NCBI RefSeq assembly: GCF_004349065.1
Contig: NZ_SMKZ01000001.1
Location: 1-64,000, forward strand
DNA length: 64,000 nt
Reading direction: 5' to 3'
DNA from: Jiangella asiatica
GTDB lineage: Bacteria > Actinomycetota > Actinomycetes > Jiangellales > Jiangellaceae
Under the pieces are notes generated by a model. It saw nothing but the letters and a program-made list of their open reading frames with translations. It made no database searches and had not been told where the DNA came from. Positions 1 to 8,931 of the stretch are shown here, piece by piece (positions within the stretch are counted from its first letter, which is position 1; the number at the start of each line of letters is the position of its first letter). The position numbers and the translations under genes were made by a program.

Positions 1-206
1 CGCCACGGGGTCTCCATCGAATGGGCAGGGGTCCGTTGGAGACGGTCAAAGCCGACCGCCGAACCAGCTACCCACTGCCGGGTAGACGCGTCGGAGCACA
101 AGTGGTGCTCCGGGGCTCCACACATCCTAAGTGTCCGGACCTCCGGAAATCTTCCCGGGAGGGCCAACTGCATCAAAATCAAACGCCCAAGGCCCTACCG
201 TCCGGG
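1..206. other. Intergenic left edge, no gene seen
   Basis: I see no convincing coding sequence here. Two hairpins are present: GTCTCCA (10-16) pairs with TGGAGAC (37-43), and GGAGCAC (93-99) pairs with GTGCTCC (105-111) across a 5-nt loop, extended by one C-G pair. Neither is followed by a T-run. They lie downstream of the minus-strand nucleoside hydrolase and could end its transcript. Confidence 0.5.
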
Positions 207-1199
207 CTACCACGTGGAGCCGCCACCGGTCGCCAGGATGCCGAGGAAGTCGGCCAGGAACCCCTCGCGGTTCACGTCGGTGACGACGACGGAGTCCGGC
301 GCCTGGCCCGCTGACCAGGCCACCGGGCCGCCGTCTGCCGTCCGCATCAGGTGCGCCCTGACCGAGAAGCCGTCGGAGGTGACGTTCATCGGGCCGGTGC
401 GGCTGGCGGCGATCCAGGCCGGTTCCACCAGGAGTGCCGCGGCCAGCCCGTCGTGCGCGGGTGACACGCGGCGGCCCCAGGCGTACTGGTAGAAGTCCGC
501 GTACGATTCCAGCACCGCGCCGGCGAACTCGCCCCACCTTGTCCCGGACCCGTGCAGCCGGGCCAGCGCCGCCTCGTCGACGATGGTGGTCGTCGTGACG
601 TTCACTCCCACGCTGACCAGCCGGTTCCTGGGCGCGTGCACCACCCGGCGGGCCGCCTCGGGGTCGTTCTGGACGTTGGCGTCGACCAGCTGGACCGCAC
701 CCAGCGGCGGGAACGGACCGGAACCGCCCATCATCACGACCGAGCGGAACGACGTCAGCAGCTCCGGCTCGATCTCCAGTGCCTGCCCGACGTTGGTGAG
801 CGGGCCGACCGCCAGCAGGTCGTAGTACCCGGGCCGCTCGCGGGCGAGGTCGACGAGGAACCGTGCGGCGCCGTGGTCGACGAGGTTGCGTGGCGGTTCC
901 TTGTCGGCGATGACGTCGCCGAGCCCGTCGGCGCCGTGCACGTGCGAGGCGATGCGGGCCGTGCCGGCGATCGGGCCGGGGGCACCGACCGCGACCGGGA
1001 CGCCGGGCAGCCCGGCCAGCTCCAGGACGTACCCGACGTTGCGCACCACGGCCTCGAGCGGCGCGTTGCCGTAGACGGTCGTGACGGCGGCGAGGTCGGC
1101 GTCGGGCCGCCCGGCCAGGTAGAGCAGGGCGAGCGCGTCGTCGATGCCGCAGTCGGTGTCGAGGACGATGTGGCGGTTCCGATCGCTGGCCACGGTCAT
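207..1199 (-). CDS. Inosine/uridine-preferring nucleoside hydrolase
   Basis: Hydrolyses the N-glycosidic bond of ribonucleosides to free base and ribose in the cytoplasm. The 330-aa length fits the IU-NH family. The calcium and ribose-binding aspartate cluster is near the N-terminus (DTDCGIDDA, residues 14-22; most relatives have Pro where this has Cys). An NVQNDPEAA segment matches the family N..DPEAA element, and a later HDGLAAA matches the C-terminal HDPLAVA metal ligand motif. The start codon is ATG at 1199, only 34 bp from the divergent aminotransferase start, so the two promoters overlap. Exact base preference cannot be read from sequence. It fits the salvage genes at 37-45 kb functionally but is not linked to them. 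Confidence 0.9.
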   Translation of the reverse strand: MTVASDRNRHIVLDTDCGIDDALALLYLAGRPDADLAAVTTVYGNAPLEAVVRNVGYVLELAGLPGVPVAVGAPGPIAGTARIASHVHGADGLGDVIADKEPPRNLVDHGAARFLVDLARERPGYYDLLAVGPLTNVGQALEIEPELLTSFRSVVMMGGSGPFPPLGAVQLVDANVQNDPEAARRVVHAPRNRLVSVGVNVTTTTIVDEAALARLHGSGTRWGEFAGAVLESYADFYQYAWGRRVSPAHDGLAAALLVEPAWIAASRTGPMNVTSDGFSVRAHLMRTADGGPVAWSAGQAPDSVVVTDVNREGFLADFLGILATGGGSTW

Positions 1200-1221
1200 G
1201 CGCCCACATTCTGCCGTGGGC

Positions 1222-1227
1222 TACCGT
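1222..1227 (+). promoter_or_regulatory. -10 hexamer of a leaderless promoter
   Basis: TACCGT ends 6 nt before the ATG at 1234, so the transcript would begin at the start codon. No Shine-Dalgarno sequence precedes this ATG, and no good -35 is visible. Confidence 0.6.
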
Positions 1228-1233
1228 GGCCGG

Positions 1234-2412
1234 ATGCCCCTGCGTCAGCCGGCCCTGGTCGAGCGGATGCGCCCGTTCACCTCCACGATCTTCGCCGAGA
1301 TCACGGCGCTGGCCACCCGCACCGGCGCCATCAACCTCGGCCAGGGCTTCCCGGACACCGACGGGCCGCGGCTCATCCTGGATGCCGCGGCCGCGGCGAT
1401 CCACTCAGGCCGGAACCAGTACCCGCCCGGCCCGGGCGTCCCGGCGCTGCGCGAGGCGGTGGCCCAGCACCAGAAGCGGTTCTACGGCATGGACGTCGAC
1501 CCCGAGAGCGAGGTCCTGGTGACGGCCGGCGCCACCGAGGGCATCGCGGCCACCATCATGGCGCTGTGCGAGCCCGGCGACGAGGTCGTCACGTTCGACC
1601 CCGTCTACGACTCCTACGCCGCGTCCGTCGCACTGGCCGGCGCCGTCCGCCGTACCGTGACGCTGCGCTGGCCCGACTTCGCCGTCGACGAGATCGAGCT
1701 GCGGGCCGCGTTCGGGCCGCGCACCCGGGTCGTGCTCCTCAACAGCCCGCACAACCCGACCGGCACGGTGTTCGGCCGCGCCACACTGGAGCTCATCGCA
1801 GAGCTGGCGCGTGAGCACGGCGCCGTCGTCGTCACCGACGAGGTGTACGAGCACCAGGTCTACGACGACGCCGTCCACGTCCCGATGGCCACGCTCCCGG
1901 GCATGAGTGAGCAGACGGTCACCATCTCCTCGGCCGGCAAGACGTTCTCCGTCACCGGCTGGAAGGTCGGATGGCTGCACGGCCCGGCCGAGCTGGTGGC
2001 CGCGGCCCGGGCGGTGAAGCAGTTCCTCACGTTCGTCAACGCCGGGCCGTTGCAGCCCGCGGTCGCGACGGCGCTGGGCCTGGGCGACGACTTCTACCGC
2101 TCGCTCGCCACCGGCCTGCGGGCCAAGCGAGACCTGCTCTGCGACGGGCTGCGCGCGGCCGGGTTCGAGGTGTCGGTGCCGCGCGGGACCTACTTCGTCG
2201 TCGCCGATGCCGCACCGCTCGGCTTCGACGACGGCGTCGAGCTCTGCCAGCGGCTGCCCGAGCTGGCCGGGGTGGCCGCGGTCCCGGTTTCGGTGTTCTA
2301 CGACGATCCGGACGCGGCCCGGTCGCTGGTCCGGTTCGCCTTCTGCAAGCGCGACGACGTCCTGCGCGAAGCCGTCGATCGCCTGGGCCGTCTCGGCCGC
2401 GTCAGTCGCTGA
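1234..2412 (+). CDS. Class I/II PLP-dependent aminotransferase (DapC-like)
   Basis: A fold-type I aminotransferase of 392 aa. The PLP Schiff-base lysine is K236 in SSAGKTFSVTGWK; SPHNPTG (171-177) and the TDEVYE aspartate (D202) bind the cofactor ring. The N-terminal stretch GAINLGQGFPDTDGP and NQYPPGPG are typical of the actinobacterial group annotated as N-succinyldiaminopimelate aminotransferase or kynurenine-type aminotransferase; the substrate cannot be settled from sequence. The ATG at 1234 is chosen over upstream in-frame codons because a TACCGT box sits 6 nt before it. The 3' end overlaps the convergent TetR gene by 11 bp. Confidence 0.88.
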   Translation: MPLRQPALVERMRPFTSTIFAEITALATRTGAINLGQGFPDTDGPRLILDAAAAAIHSGRNQYPPGPGVPALREAVAQHQKRFYGMDVDPESEVLVTAGATEGIAATIMALCEPGDEVVTFDPVYDSYAASVALAGAVRRTVTLRWPDFAVDEIELRAAFGPRTRVVLLNSPHNPTGTVFGRATLELIAELAREHGAVVVTDEVYEHQVYDDAVHVPMATLPGMSEQTVTISSAGKTFSVTGWKVGWLHGPAELVAAARAVKQFLTFVNAGPLQPAVATALGLGDDFYRSLATGLRAKRDLLCDGLRAAGFEVSVPRGTYFVVADAAPLGFDDGVELCQRLPELAGVAAVPVSVFYDDPDAARSLVRFAFCKRDDVLREAVDRLGRLGRVSR

Positions 2413-2911
2413 GGGTGAACTCGAGGGCCCGGCGCACTGTGTCGGCCGGCGTGCCGGCCGACACCTCCAGCAGCGCCGCTCGCCAGGCCGCGGCCAGCAC
2501 GACGGCGGCCGGCCCGGCGTCACGGGGAAGCGTGGTGTCCAGGGCGATGCGGACCGGGTCGGGCCGGTCGGCCGGCGCGGTCTCGCCGAGCAACCGGCAG
2601 GTGCCGAACCGGACCGCGGCGTCGAAGGCCACCAGGATGGCTGCGCGGGCAGCCGCCCGTCCGGTGCCGCCGACGGCCGCGGCCGCGCCTTCGATGCGGT
2701 CGGTGATGCGCTTCTCCAGGTCGTCGCGGACGACGGTGTAGAGCCCGAGTTTCGACCCGAAGTGGTGGTAGAGCGAGCCGGTGGTGACGCCGGCCTTCGA
2801 GGCGAGCTCGGTGACGGTGGCCGCTTCGTACCCCGCCTGCTCGAAATGGTGGAGGGCGGCCTCGATGAGCCGGGCCTTCACCGAGCCCGGAACCGGAACC
2901 CACTCTGGCAC
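2402..2911 (-). CDS. TetR-family transcriptional regulator
   Basis: A short TetR repressor of 169 aa. The HTH lies at about residues 12-58, with the family signature TVTELASKAGVTTGSLYHHFGSK split over helices 2 and 3; the C-terminal ligand domain is compact. It starts with GTG at 2911 and is divergent from a VOC-family gene at 2964. The 52-bp spacer holds one perfect and one imperfect inverted repeat of the same half-site (CGTAAC), as expected for autorepression together with control of the VOC gene. Its 3' end overlaps the aminotransferase. The ligand is unknown. Confidence 0.9.
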   Translation of the reverse strand: MPEWVPVPGSVKARLIEAALHHFEQAGYEAATVTELASKAGVTTGSLYHHFGSKLGLYTVVRDDLEKRITDRIEGAAAAVGGTGRAAARAAILVAFDAAVRFGTCRLLGETAPADRPDPVRIALDTTLPRDAGPAAVVLAAAWRAALLEVSAGTPADTVRRALEFTLSD

Positions 2912-2919
2912 TCGAACAG

Positions 2920-2957
2920 CGTAACACGTTGACGGTTTGCCGTAACGTCGTTACGGT
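2920..2957 (+). promoter_or_regulatory. TetR operators overlapping the VOC gene promoter
   Basis: CCGTAACGTCGTTACGG (2940-2956) is a perfect 7-bp inverted repeat with a 3-nt spacer. A weaker copy, CGTAAC..GTTGACG, lies at 2920-2934. A -35 TTGACG (2929-2934) is followed after exactly 17 bp by a -10 TACGGT (2952-2957) placed 6 nt before the ATG at 2964. The operators therefore cover both promoter boxes. Confidence 0.75.
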
Positions 2958-2963
2958 TTCGGC

Positions 2964-3317
2964 ATGAAGCTCACGTACATCTACGTGTCCGTGCCCGAAC
3001 TCGCCCCCGCGCTGGCCTTCTACCGCGACGAGCTCGGGCTGGACGAGGCCTGGCGCGAGGGCGAGTCCACCGTCGCGTTCGGCCTGCCCGGCTCGCCGGT
3101 CCAGCTCATGCTCGACGTGCCGCCGGATGGCGGCGAACGGTGGAACTCCGGCCCGTTCTACGAGGTCGACGACGTCGAGACGTTCATGAAGGAACACGCC
3201 GGCTTCCGCTGGGTGGGTGACCCGATCGACCTGCCCGGCGGCCGCTCGGTGTCGTTCGCCGACCCGGCCGGCAACGTCATCCACGTCTTCGACCAGAGCG
3301 CCGCCGATACCGAGTGA
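2964..3317 (+). CDS. VOC (glyoxalase/bleomycin-resistance fold) protein
   Basis: A single-module vicinal-oxygen-chelate protein of 117 aa. It begins MKLTYIYVSVPELAPALAFY, the usual first beta-alpha unit, and ends with FADPAGNVIHVFDQ, the family's closing strand with a metal-ligand-type residue region. Members are dioxygenases, isomerases, glutathione or thiol transferases, or drug-binding proteins; nothing here selects among these. It is divergent from a TetR regulator whose operator covers its promoter, so it is probably induced by the TetR ligand, and its substrate may be that ligand. It is predicted leaderless. Confidence 0.85.
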   Translation: MKLTYIYVSVPELAPALAFYRDELGLDEAWREGESTVAFGLPGSPVQLMLDVPPDGGERWNSGPFYEVDDVETFMKEHAGFRWVGDPIDLPGGRSVSFADPAGNVIHVFDQSAADTE

Positions 3318-3321
3318 CCGC

Positions 3322-3861
3322 TCAGCGGGTGGACTTCCGCAGCCGCCCCCACGGCTTGTAGACCGACAGCAGGAACGCCACCACCAGCAGGGTCGGCGAG
3401 ACGATCGGCGGGAACACCAGGTCGCTCGTCTGGATCGTCGCCGCCTCGCCCGCGGCCAGCCGCCGGCCCTGCTCCGCGGCCTCCTGCACGCCCGGCCGCA
3501 GCGCCACCAGTACCAGCGTCGACAGCAGCACGTTCAGCAGCAGCTTCACCGCCACCCACCAGTAGCGCACCAGGCCGTACTTGCTGCCCAGCCCGAGCAC
3601 CATCCCGCTGGCCAGGCAGAGCATCCCGGCCGCCGTCATCGGCCACACCGCGAACATCTCCAGCGCCTGGTAGCTCAGTGCCACCGTCTGGTCGGAGTCG
3701 CTGGCCAGCGCCGTGAAGACGAAGACGGCCATGACGACGTCGATCCCGACCCAGGCACCCGCCGCCAGGATGTGGACGACGAGAACGGCCTTGCGCAGCC
3801 GTCCACCCAGCCGCCGCGGCCGCCGCACGGTCGCGGCTGGGGTCGTAACTGTGGTCGCCAT
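3322..3861 (-). CDS. Four-helix integral membrane protein (DUF2269-like)
   Basis: A 179-aa membrane protein with about four hydrophobic helices: after residue 25 (VLVVHILAAGAWVGIDVVMA), around the FAVWPMTAAGMLCLASGM segment, the VAVKLLLNVLLSTLVLVAL segment, and the C-terminal SPTLLVVAFLLSVY. The HILAAGAWVG pattern near the first helix resembles DUF2269-type proteins. The ATG at 3861 is preferred because GGAGCGG precedes it at good spacing; an in-frame ATG at 3882 is an alternative. It ends 4 bp from the convergent VOC gene. The function is unknown. Confidence 0.8.
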   Translation of the reverse strand: MATTVTTPAATVRRPRRLGGRLRKAVLVVHILAAGAWVGIDVVMAVFVFTALASDSDQTVALSYQALEMFAVWPMTAAGMLCLASGMVLGLGSKYGLVRYWWVAVKLLLNVLLSTLVLVALRPGVQEAAEQGRRLAAGEAATIQTSDLVFPPIVSPTLLVVAFLLSVYKPWGRLRKSTR

Positions 3862-3989
3862 GGTTCCGCTCCTTCCGCTCATCGACGACGGAGTCCGGCC
3901 CGCCCTTCGTGGACGAGCGGCCCATCGCCAGGACCACCAGCAGGATCACGCCCCGCCGCGGTCGCGGTCGTCGGGTGCGGAACGTATTC

Positions 3990-4015
3990 GCGCCTACGCA
4001 TCGGTGCGTAGGCGC
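3990..4015. repeat. Perfect 11-bp hairpin with TCGG loop
   Basis: GCGCCTACGCA (3990-4000) pairs perfectly with TGCGTAGGCGC (4005-4015) across a 4-nt loop. It lies about 130 bp upstream of the minus-strand membrane protein start, with no T-run, so an operator is as likely as a terminator. Confidence 0.6.
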
Positions 4016-4071
4016 CGGGTGTGAGGCTGGCCGCCATCGGCTAGGCGATCGGCCGACCACGCGGCGCTGTT

Positions 4072-4118
4072 CCCGTGATCACCAACAGGTGATGTGCCGG
4101 TTCGTTGATGATCATGGG
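4072..4118. repeat. Family B dispersed palindrome, copy 1
   Basis: CCCGTGATCACCAAC (4072-4086) is inverted as GTTGATGATCATGGG (4104-4118), with two mismatches. The same outer sequence begins the perfect palindrome after guaA at 14385-14439, so this is a repeated element and not a local accident. Confidence 0.6.
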
Positions 4119-4195
4119 GCGAAGGCGGCGGCGCCTCCGCGACGGTGTCGGTGAGCCGCTCCCGCGTCCGTGCGGTGACGATCACGGCCGACTGA

Positions 4196-5785
<1,590 letters not shown>

Positions 5786-5796
5786 CCCGCTCACCC

Positions 5797-5820
5797 GGTC
5801 CGGCACGCGCGTGCCGGACC
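5797..5820. terminator. 24-bp perfect palindrome after guaB
   Basis: GGTCCGGCACGC is followed directly by its reverse complement. It sits 11 bp after the guaB stop and 17 bp before the guaB3 -10 box. There is no T-run, as is usual for actinobacterial terminators. It would separate guaB from guaB3 transcription. Confidence 0.6.
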
Positions 5821-5836
5821 TGGCCGGGCGCTCCGA

Positions 5837-5842
5837 TAGCCT
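5837..5842 (+). promoter_or_regulatory. -10 hexamer of the leaderless guaB3 promoter
   Basis: TAGCCT ends 6 nt before the GTG at 5849. This decides the start: it gives an N-terminus MVEIEIGRG, which matches known GuaB3 proteins. Confidence 0.6.
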
Positions 5843-5848
5843 GTGCGG

Positions 5849-6958
5849 GTGGTGGAGATCGAGATCGGCCGAGGCAAGCGCGGCCGCCAAGCCTATGCCT
5901 TCGACGACGTGGCCATCGTGCCCTCGCGTCGCACCCGCGACCCCGAGGAGGTCTCGACGCACTGGCAGATCGACGCCTATCGGTTCGAGATCCCACTCGT
6001 GGCCGCGCCCATGGACTCCGTCATGTCGCCGGCCACCGCCATCGCCCTCGGGCAGACCGGTGGGCTCGGCGTGCTCGACCTCGAAGGGCTGTGGACCCGG
6101 TACGAGGACCCCGAGCCGCTGCTGGAGGAGATCGCCGGGCTCGAGGAGGGCAAGGCGCTCAACCGCCTGCAGGAGATCTACGCCGCGCCAGTGCGTGAGG
6201 ACCTCATCGCCGACCGGCTGCGCGAGATCCGCGACGCCGGCGTGACGGTGGCCGGCGCGCTGTCCCCGCCCCGGGTGAAGCGCTACCACCAGGCCGTCCT
6301 CGATGCCGGGGTTGACATCATGGTCATCCGCGGCACCACGGTCTCCGCCGAGCACGTCTCCGGCCGGGCCGAGCCGCTGAACCTCAAGCAGTTCATCTAC
6401 GAGCTCGACGTGCCGGTCATCGTCGGCGGCTGCGCCACGTACCAGGCGGCGTTGCACCTCATGCGCACCGGCGCGGCCGGCGTCCTGGTCGGCTTCGGCG
6501 GCGGGTCGTCGCACACCACCCGCTCGGTGCTCGGCCTCACCGTCCCGATGGCGACCGCGGTGGCCGACGTCGCCGCTGCCCGGCGCGACTACCTCGACGA
6601 GTCCGGCGGCCGGTACGTGCACGTCATCGCCGACGGCTCCATCGGCCGGTCCGGCGACATCGCCAAGGCCATCGCCTGTGGTGCCGACGCCGTCATGGTC
6701 GGCTCGCCGCTGGCCCGCGCCGCGGAGGCACCCGGACGCGGCTGGCACTGGGGCTCGGAGGCCCACCACGCCGACCTGCCGCGCGGCGAGCGGGTCCAGG
6801 TCGGCACCATCGGCCCGCTGGCGGAGATCCTCGGCGGCCCTTCGTACCGCGCCGACGGCTCGATGAACCTCATCGGCGCGCTGCGCCGGGCCATGGCCAC
6901 CACCGGCTACACCGAGGTCAAGGAGTTCCAGCGGGTCGAGGTCACCGTCCTGCGATAG
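5849..6958 (+). CDS. guaB3: GuaB3-family IMP dehydrogenase-related protein
   Basis: A 369-aa TIM-barrel protein of the actinobacterial/cyanobacterial GuaB3 branch, without CBS domains. The start RGKRGRQAYAFDDVAIVPSR is typical, as is the late segment RRDYLDESGGRYVHVIADGS. At the position of the IMP dehydrogenase catalytic cysteine the loop reads GGGSSHTTR, so His222 replaces Cys; this appears to be a feature of the GuaB3 family and not damage. Its role in guanine nucleotide metabolism is less settled than that of GuaB. It follows guaB after a hairpin and has its own leaderless promoter. The GTG at 5849 is chosen over the one at 5843 for the promoter spacing. Confidence 0.9.
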   Translation: MVEIEIGRGKRGRQAYAFDDVAIVPSRRTRDPEEVSTHWQIDAYRFEIPLVAAPMDSVMSPATAIALGQTGGLGVLDLEGLWTRYEDPEPLLEEIAGLEEGKALNRLQEIYAAPVREDLIADRLREIRDAGVTVAGALSPPRVKRYHQAVLDAGVDIMVIRGTTVSAEHVSGRAEPLNLKQFIYELDVPVIVGGCATYQAALHLMRTGAAGVLVGFGGGSSHTTRSVLGLTVPMATAVADVAAARRDYLDESGGRYVHVIADGSIGRSGDIAKAIACGADAVMVGSPLARAAEAPGRGWHWGSEAHHADLPRGERVQVGTIGPLAEILGGPSYRADGSMNLIGALRRAMATTGYTEVKEFQRVEVTVLR

Positions 6959-7004
6959 GCATTCCTCGCGTCCTCGCTCGCGAGCGCTCTATCGGGTGAG
7001 GCCG

Positions 7005-7010
7005 TAGGCT
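7005..7010 (+). promoter_or_regulatory. -10 hexamer of a leaderless promoter
   Basis: TAGGCT ends 7 nt before the ATG at 7018. No Shine-Dalgarno sequence precedes that ATG. Confidence 0.6.
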
Positions 7011-7017
7011 GGTCCCG

Positions 7018-8586
7018 ATGAGCAGCACCGTCAGCGTCGACGCCGTTGTCGACCGTCACCTCCTCGACCAGCTGGTCGACGGCGTGGTCGCCCGGCCGCG
7101 GGCCGATCGGGTAGCCACGGTGGCGCCGTTCACCGGGCGCCCCATCGCCCAGGTTCCGGTCTCCACCGTCGAGGACGTCGCGACGGCGGCCGCCGCGGCG
7201 CGCGACGCCGCGCGCGGCTGGGCGACCCGGCCGGTGGTCGAGCGGGCCCGCATCATCGGCCGCATCCACGACCTCGTCCTCGGTCGGCGGGCCGCGATCT
7301 CCGACCTCGTCCAGGCCGAAGCCGGCAAGGCCCGCCGTGACGCCTTCGAGGAGGTCGCCGACGTCGCGCTGGCCGCACGGTACGTGGCCGCGCGCGGACC
7401 GCGGGTGTTGCGCGAGCGCCGCCGGCTGGGGCTGGTCCCCGGTCTCACCCGGGCGGTCGAGGGTTACCGGCCCAAGGGGGTCGTCGGCGTCATCTCGCCG
7501 TGGAACTACCCGCTGACCCTGGCTATCTCCGACTGCCTGCCCGCGTTCGTCGCCGGCAACGCCGTGCTGCACAAGCCGGACCAGCAGGCCATGCTGACGG
7601 CTCTGCTGGCCAGGTCCATCGCCATCGAGGCGGGCGTGCCGGAGGCGCTGTGGCAGATCGTGTCCGGCGACGGCCCGCTCATCGGCGGTGCCGTGCTCGA
7701 GCACGCCGACTACGTCTCGTTCACCGGCTCCACCGCAACGGGGCGGATCGTGGCGGCCCGGCTGGGCGAGCGACTGGTCGGAGCGTCCCTGGAGCTCGGC
7801 GGCAAGAACCCGATGCTCGTGCTCGACGACGCCGACCTCGACCGCGCCGCGGAGTGCGCCGCCCGGGCCTGCTTCTCCAACGCCGGGCAGCTGTGCATGT
7901 CCATGGAGCGGCTCTACGTCGCCGCGCCGGTGCGCGACGCCTTCCTCGAGCGCTTCCTCGACCGCGTCGACTCCATGCGGGTCGGCGCGGCGTTCGACTA
8001 CTCCCGCGACCTGGGTTCCCTGATGTCGCAGGCCCAGCTCGACAAGGTCACCGCGCACGTCGAGGACGCCGCGGCCAAGGGCGCGCGGGTCCTGACCGGC
8101 GGCCGTGCGCGGCCCGACCTCGGCCCGTGGTTCCACGAGCCGACCGTGCTCGACGGCGTCCGCCCCGGCATGCTGGCCGCCGACGTCGAGACGTTCGGCC
8201 CCGTCGTCGCCGTACACACCGTCGGCAGCGACGACGAGGCGATCGACCAGGCCAACAACACCCCGTTCGGGCTGAATGCCAGCGTGTGGACGTCCGACCC
8301 GCGCCGCGGCGTCGCGGTCGCCCGCCGCCTGCGCTCGGGCACCGTCAACGTCAACGAGGGCTACGCGGCCGCGTGGGGCAGCCATGACCTCCCGATCGGC
8401 GGCATGGGAGCCTCCGGCCTGGGCCGCCGGCACGGTCGCGAGGGCATCTTGCGCTACACCGACACGCAGGCCATCGCCGTGCAGCGCGCGCACGGCATCA
8501 CGCCGCTGCCGGGCATGGACTACGACGCGTTCGCCGAGCTGATGACGCGCTCCCTGCGGACCATGCGCCGCCTCGGCCGCCGCTGA
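7018..8586 (+). CDS. Aldehyde dehydrogenase, succinate-semialdehyde dehydrogenase type
   Basis: Oxidises an aldehyde, most likely succinate semialdehyde, to the acid with NAD(P). It is 522 aa, of the GabD2-like actinobacterial group. Visible elements are GVVGVISPWNYPLTLAI for the cofactor fold, FTGSTATGR, the general base in LELGGKNP (Glu259), and the nucleophile in FSNAGQLCMS (Cys293). The C-terminal INEGY-like segment (VNVNEGYAAAWGSHDLPIGG) is also typical. It lies after guaB3 with its own leaderless promoter and no obvious pathway partner beside it; the sdh operon at 24.8 kb would take its product. Substrate assignment is by family only. Confidence 0.88.
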   Translation: MSSTVSVDAVVDRHLLDQLVDGVVARPRADRVATVAPFTGRPIAQVPVSTVEDVATAAAAARDAARGWATRPVVERARIIGRIHDLVLGRRAAISDLVQAEAGKARRDAFEEVADVALAARYVAARGPRVLRERRRLGLVPGLTRAVEGYRPKGVVGVISPWNYPLTLAISDCLPAFVAGNAVLHKPDQQAMLTALLARSIAIEAGVPEALWQIVSGDGPLIGGAVLEHADYVSFTGSTATGRIVAARLGERLVGASLELGGKNPMLVLDDADLDRAAECAARACFSNAGQLCMSMERLYVAAPVRDAFLERFLDRVDSMRVGAAFDYSRDLGSLMSQAQLDKVTAHVEDAAAKGARVLTGGRARPDLGPWFHEPTVLDGVRPGMLAADVETFGPVVAVHTVGSDDEAIDQANNTPFGLNASVWTSDPRRGVAVARRLRSGTVNVNEGYAAAWGSHDLPIGGMGASGLGRRHGREGILRYTDTQAIAVQRAHGITPLPGMDYDAFAELMTRSLRTMRRLGRR

Positions 8587-8589
8587 CGC

Positions 8590-8833
8590 TCATGCGCCAC
8601 GCAGGTCGCGGACTCGGCATCGCGTCCCGGGTGCTCCCGCGAGCTTCCGGTCCACGATGGGGAGGTCGGCATCCAGCGTCTCAGCGAGGGCCTGACCGGG
8701 CGGCGATGGCCCGGACGGCGTCGCCGGCCTCGTCGGGCAACAGGACGGACGCCTCGCGCTCGAGCGACCGCTGGGCGTAGGCCCGCAGGGACTGTCCCGC
8801 CCATTCCGCTCAGACCTTGAGCGTCGTGACCGT
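8590..8833 (-). pseudogene. Decayed toxin-antitoxin pair (FitA/VapB-like antitoxin, PIN toxin)
   Basis: Three fragments read in order on the minus strand. At 8833-8813 is TVTTLKV, like an antitoxin N-terminus, ended by an in-frame TGA. Immediately after, in the same frame, 8809-8681 encodes AEWAGQSLRAYAQRSLERE...AARSGPR and a stop, matching the C-terminal half of FitA-type antitoxins. Overlapping in the next frame, 8688-8590 encodes LAETLDADLPIVDRKLAGAP...RVRDLRGA and a stop, matching the last strand-helix of PIN-domain (VapC) toxins. So about 15 antitoxin residues and most of the toxin are deleted. The first fragment abuts the family A repeat at 8837. The family reading is from motif memory and needs a profile search. 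Confidence 0.55.
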
Positions 8834-8836
8834 TCG

Positions 8837-8922
8837 AATGATCACGTTCAGCACGAGATCTCGTGTCACACCATGCTCGCAAGCATGGTGATGCTCAGGT
8901 GATCCTGCTAAACGTGATCATT
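8837..8922. repeat. Family A dispersed palindromic element, full copy 1 (86 bp)
   Basis: The outer arms AATGATCACGTTCAGCA (8837-8853) and TGCTAAACGTGATCATT (8906-8922) are inverted, with one mismatch. Inside are the palindrome CACGAGATCTCGTG (8852-8865) and a hairpin CACCATGCT/AGCATGGTG with a CGCA loop (8869-8890). The copy at 15569-15652 is nearly identical in reverse orientation. Confidence 0.85.
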
Positions 8923-8931
8923 TCGGGCTGG

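Noticed and set aside
1-206. tRNA or truncated gene at the left edge
   Set aside because: No T-arm GGTTCGAATCC-like sequence on either strand and no cloverleaf; the hairpins are simple stems.
3900-3945. Short hydrophobic leader peptide before the minus-strand membrane gene
   Set aside because: VILLVVLAMG reads well, but the frame runs through the downstream start without a stop and has no ribosome-binding site of its own.
8837-8922. CRISPR repeat or small CRISPR array
   Set aside because: Copies are kilobases apart, have no spacers, and occur in both orientations; no cas genes are present.
8590-8930. Genomic island boundary
   Set aside because: Toxin-antitoxin debris and a repeat are present, but there is no integrase, tRNA, direct repeat or shift to foreign gene content on either side.
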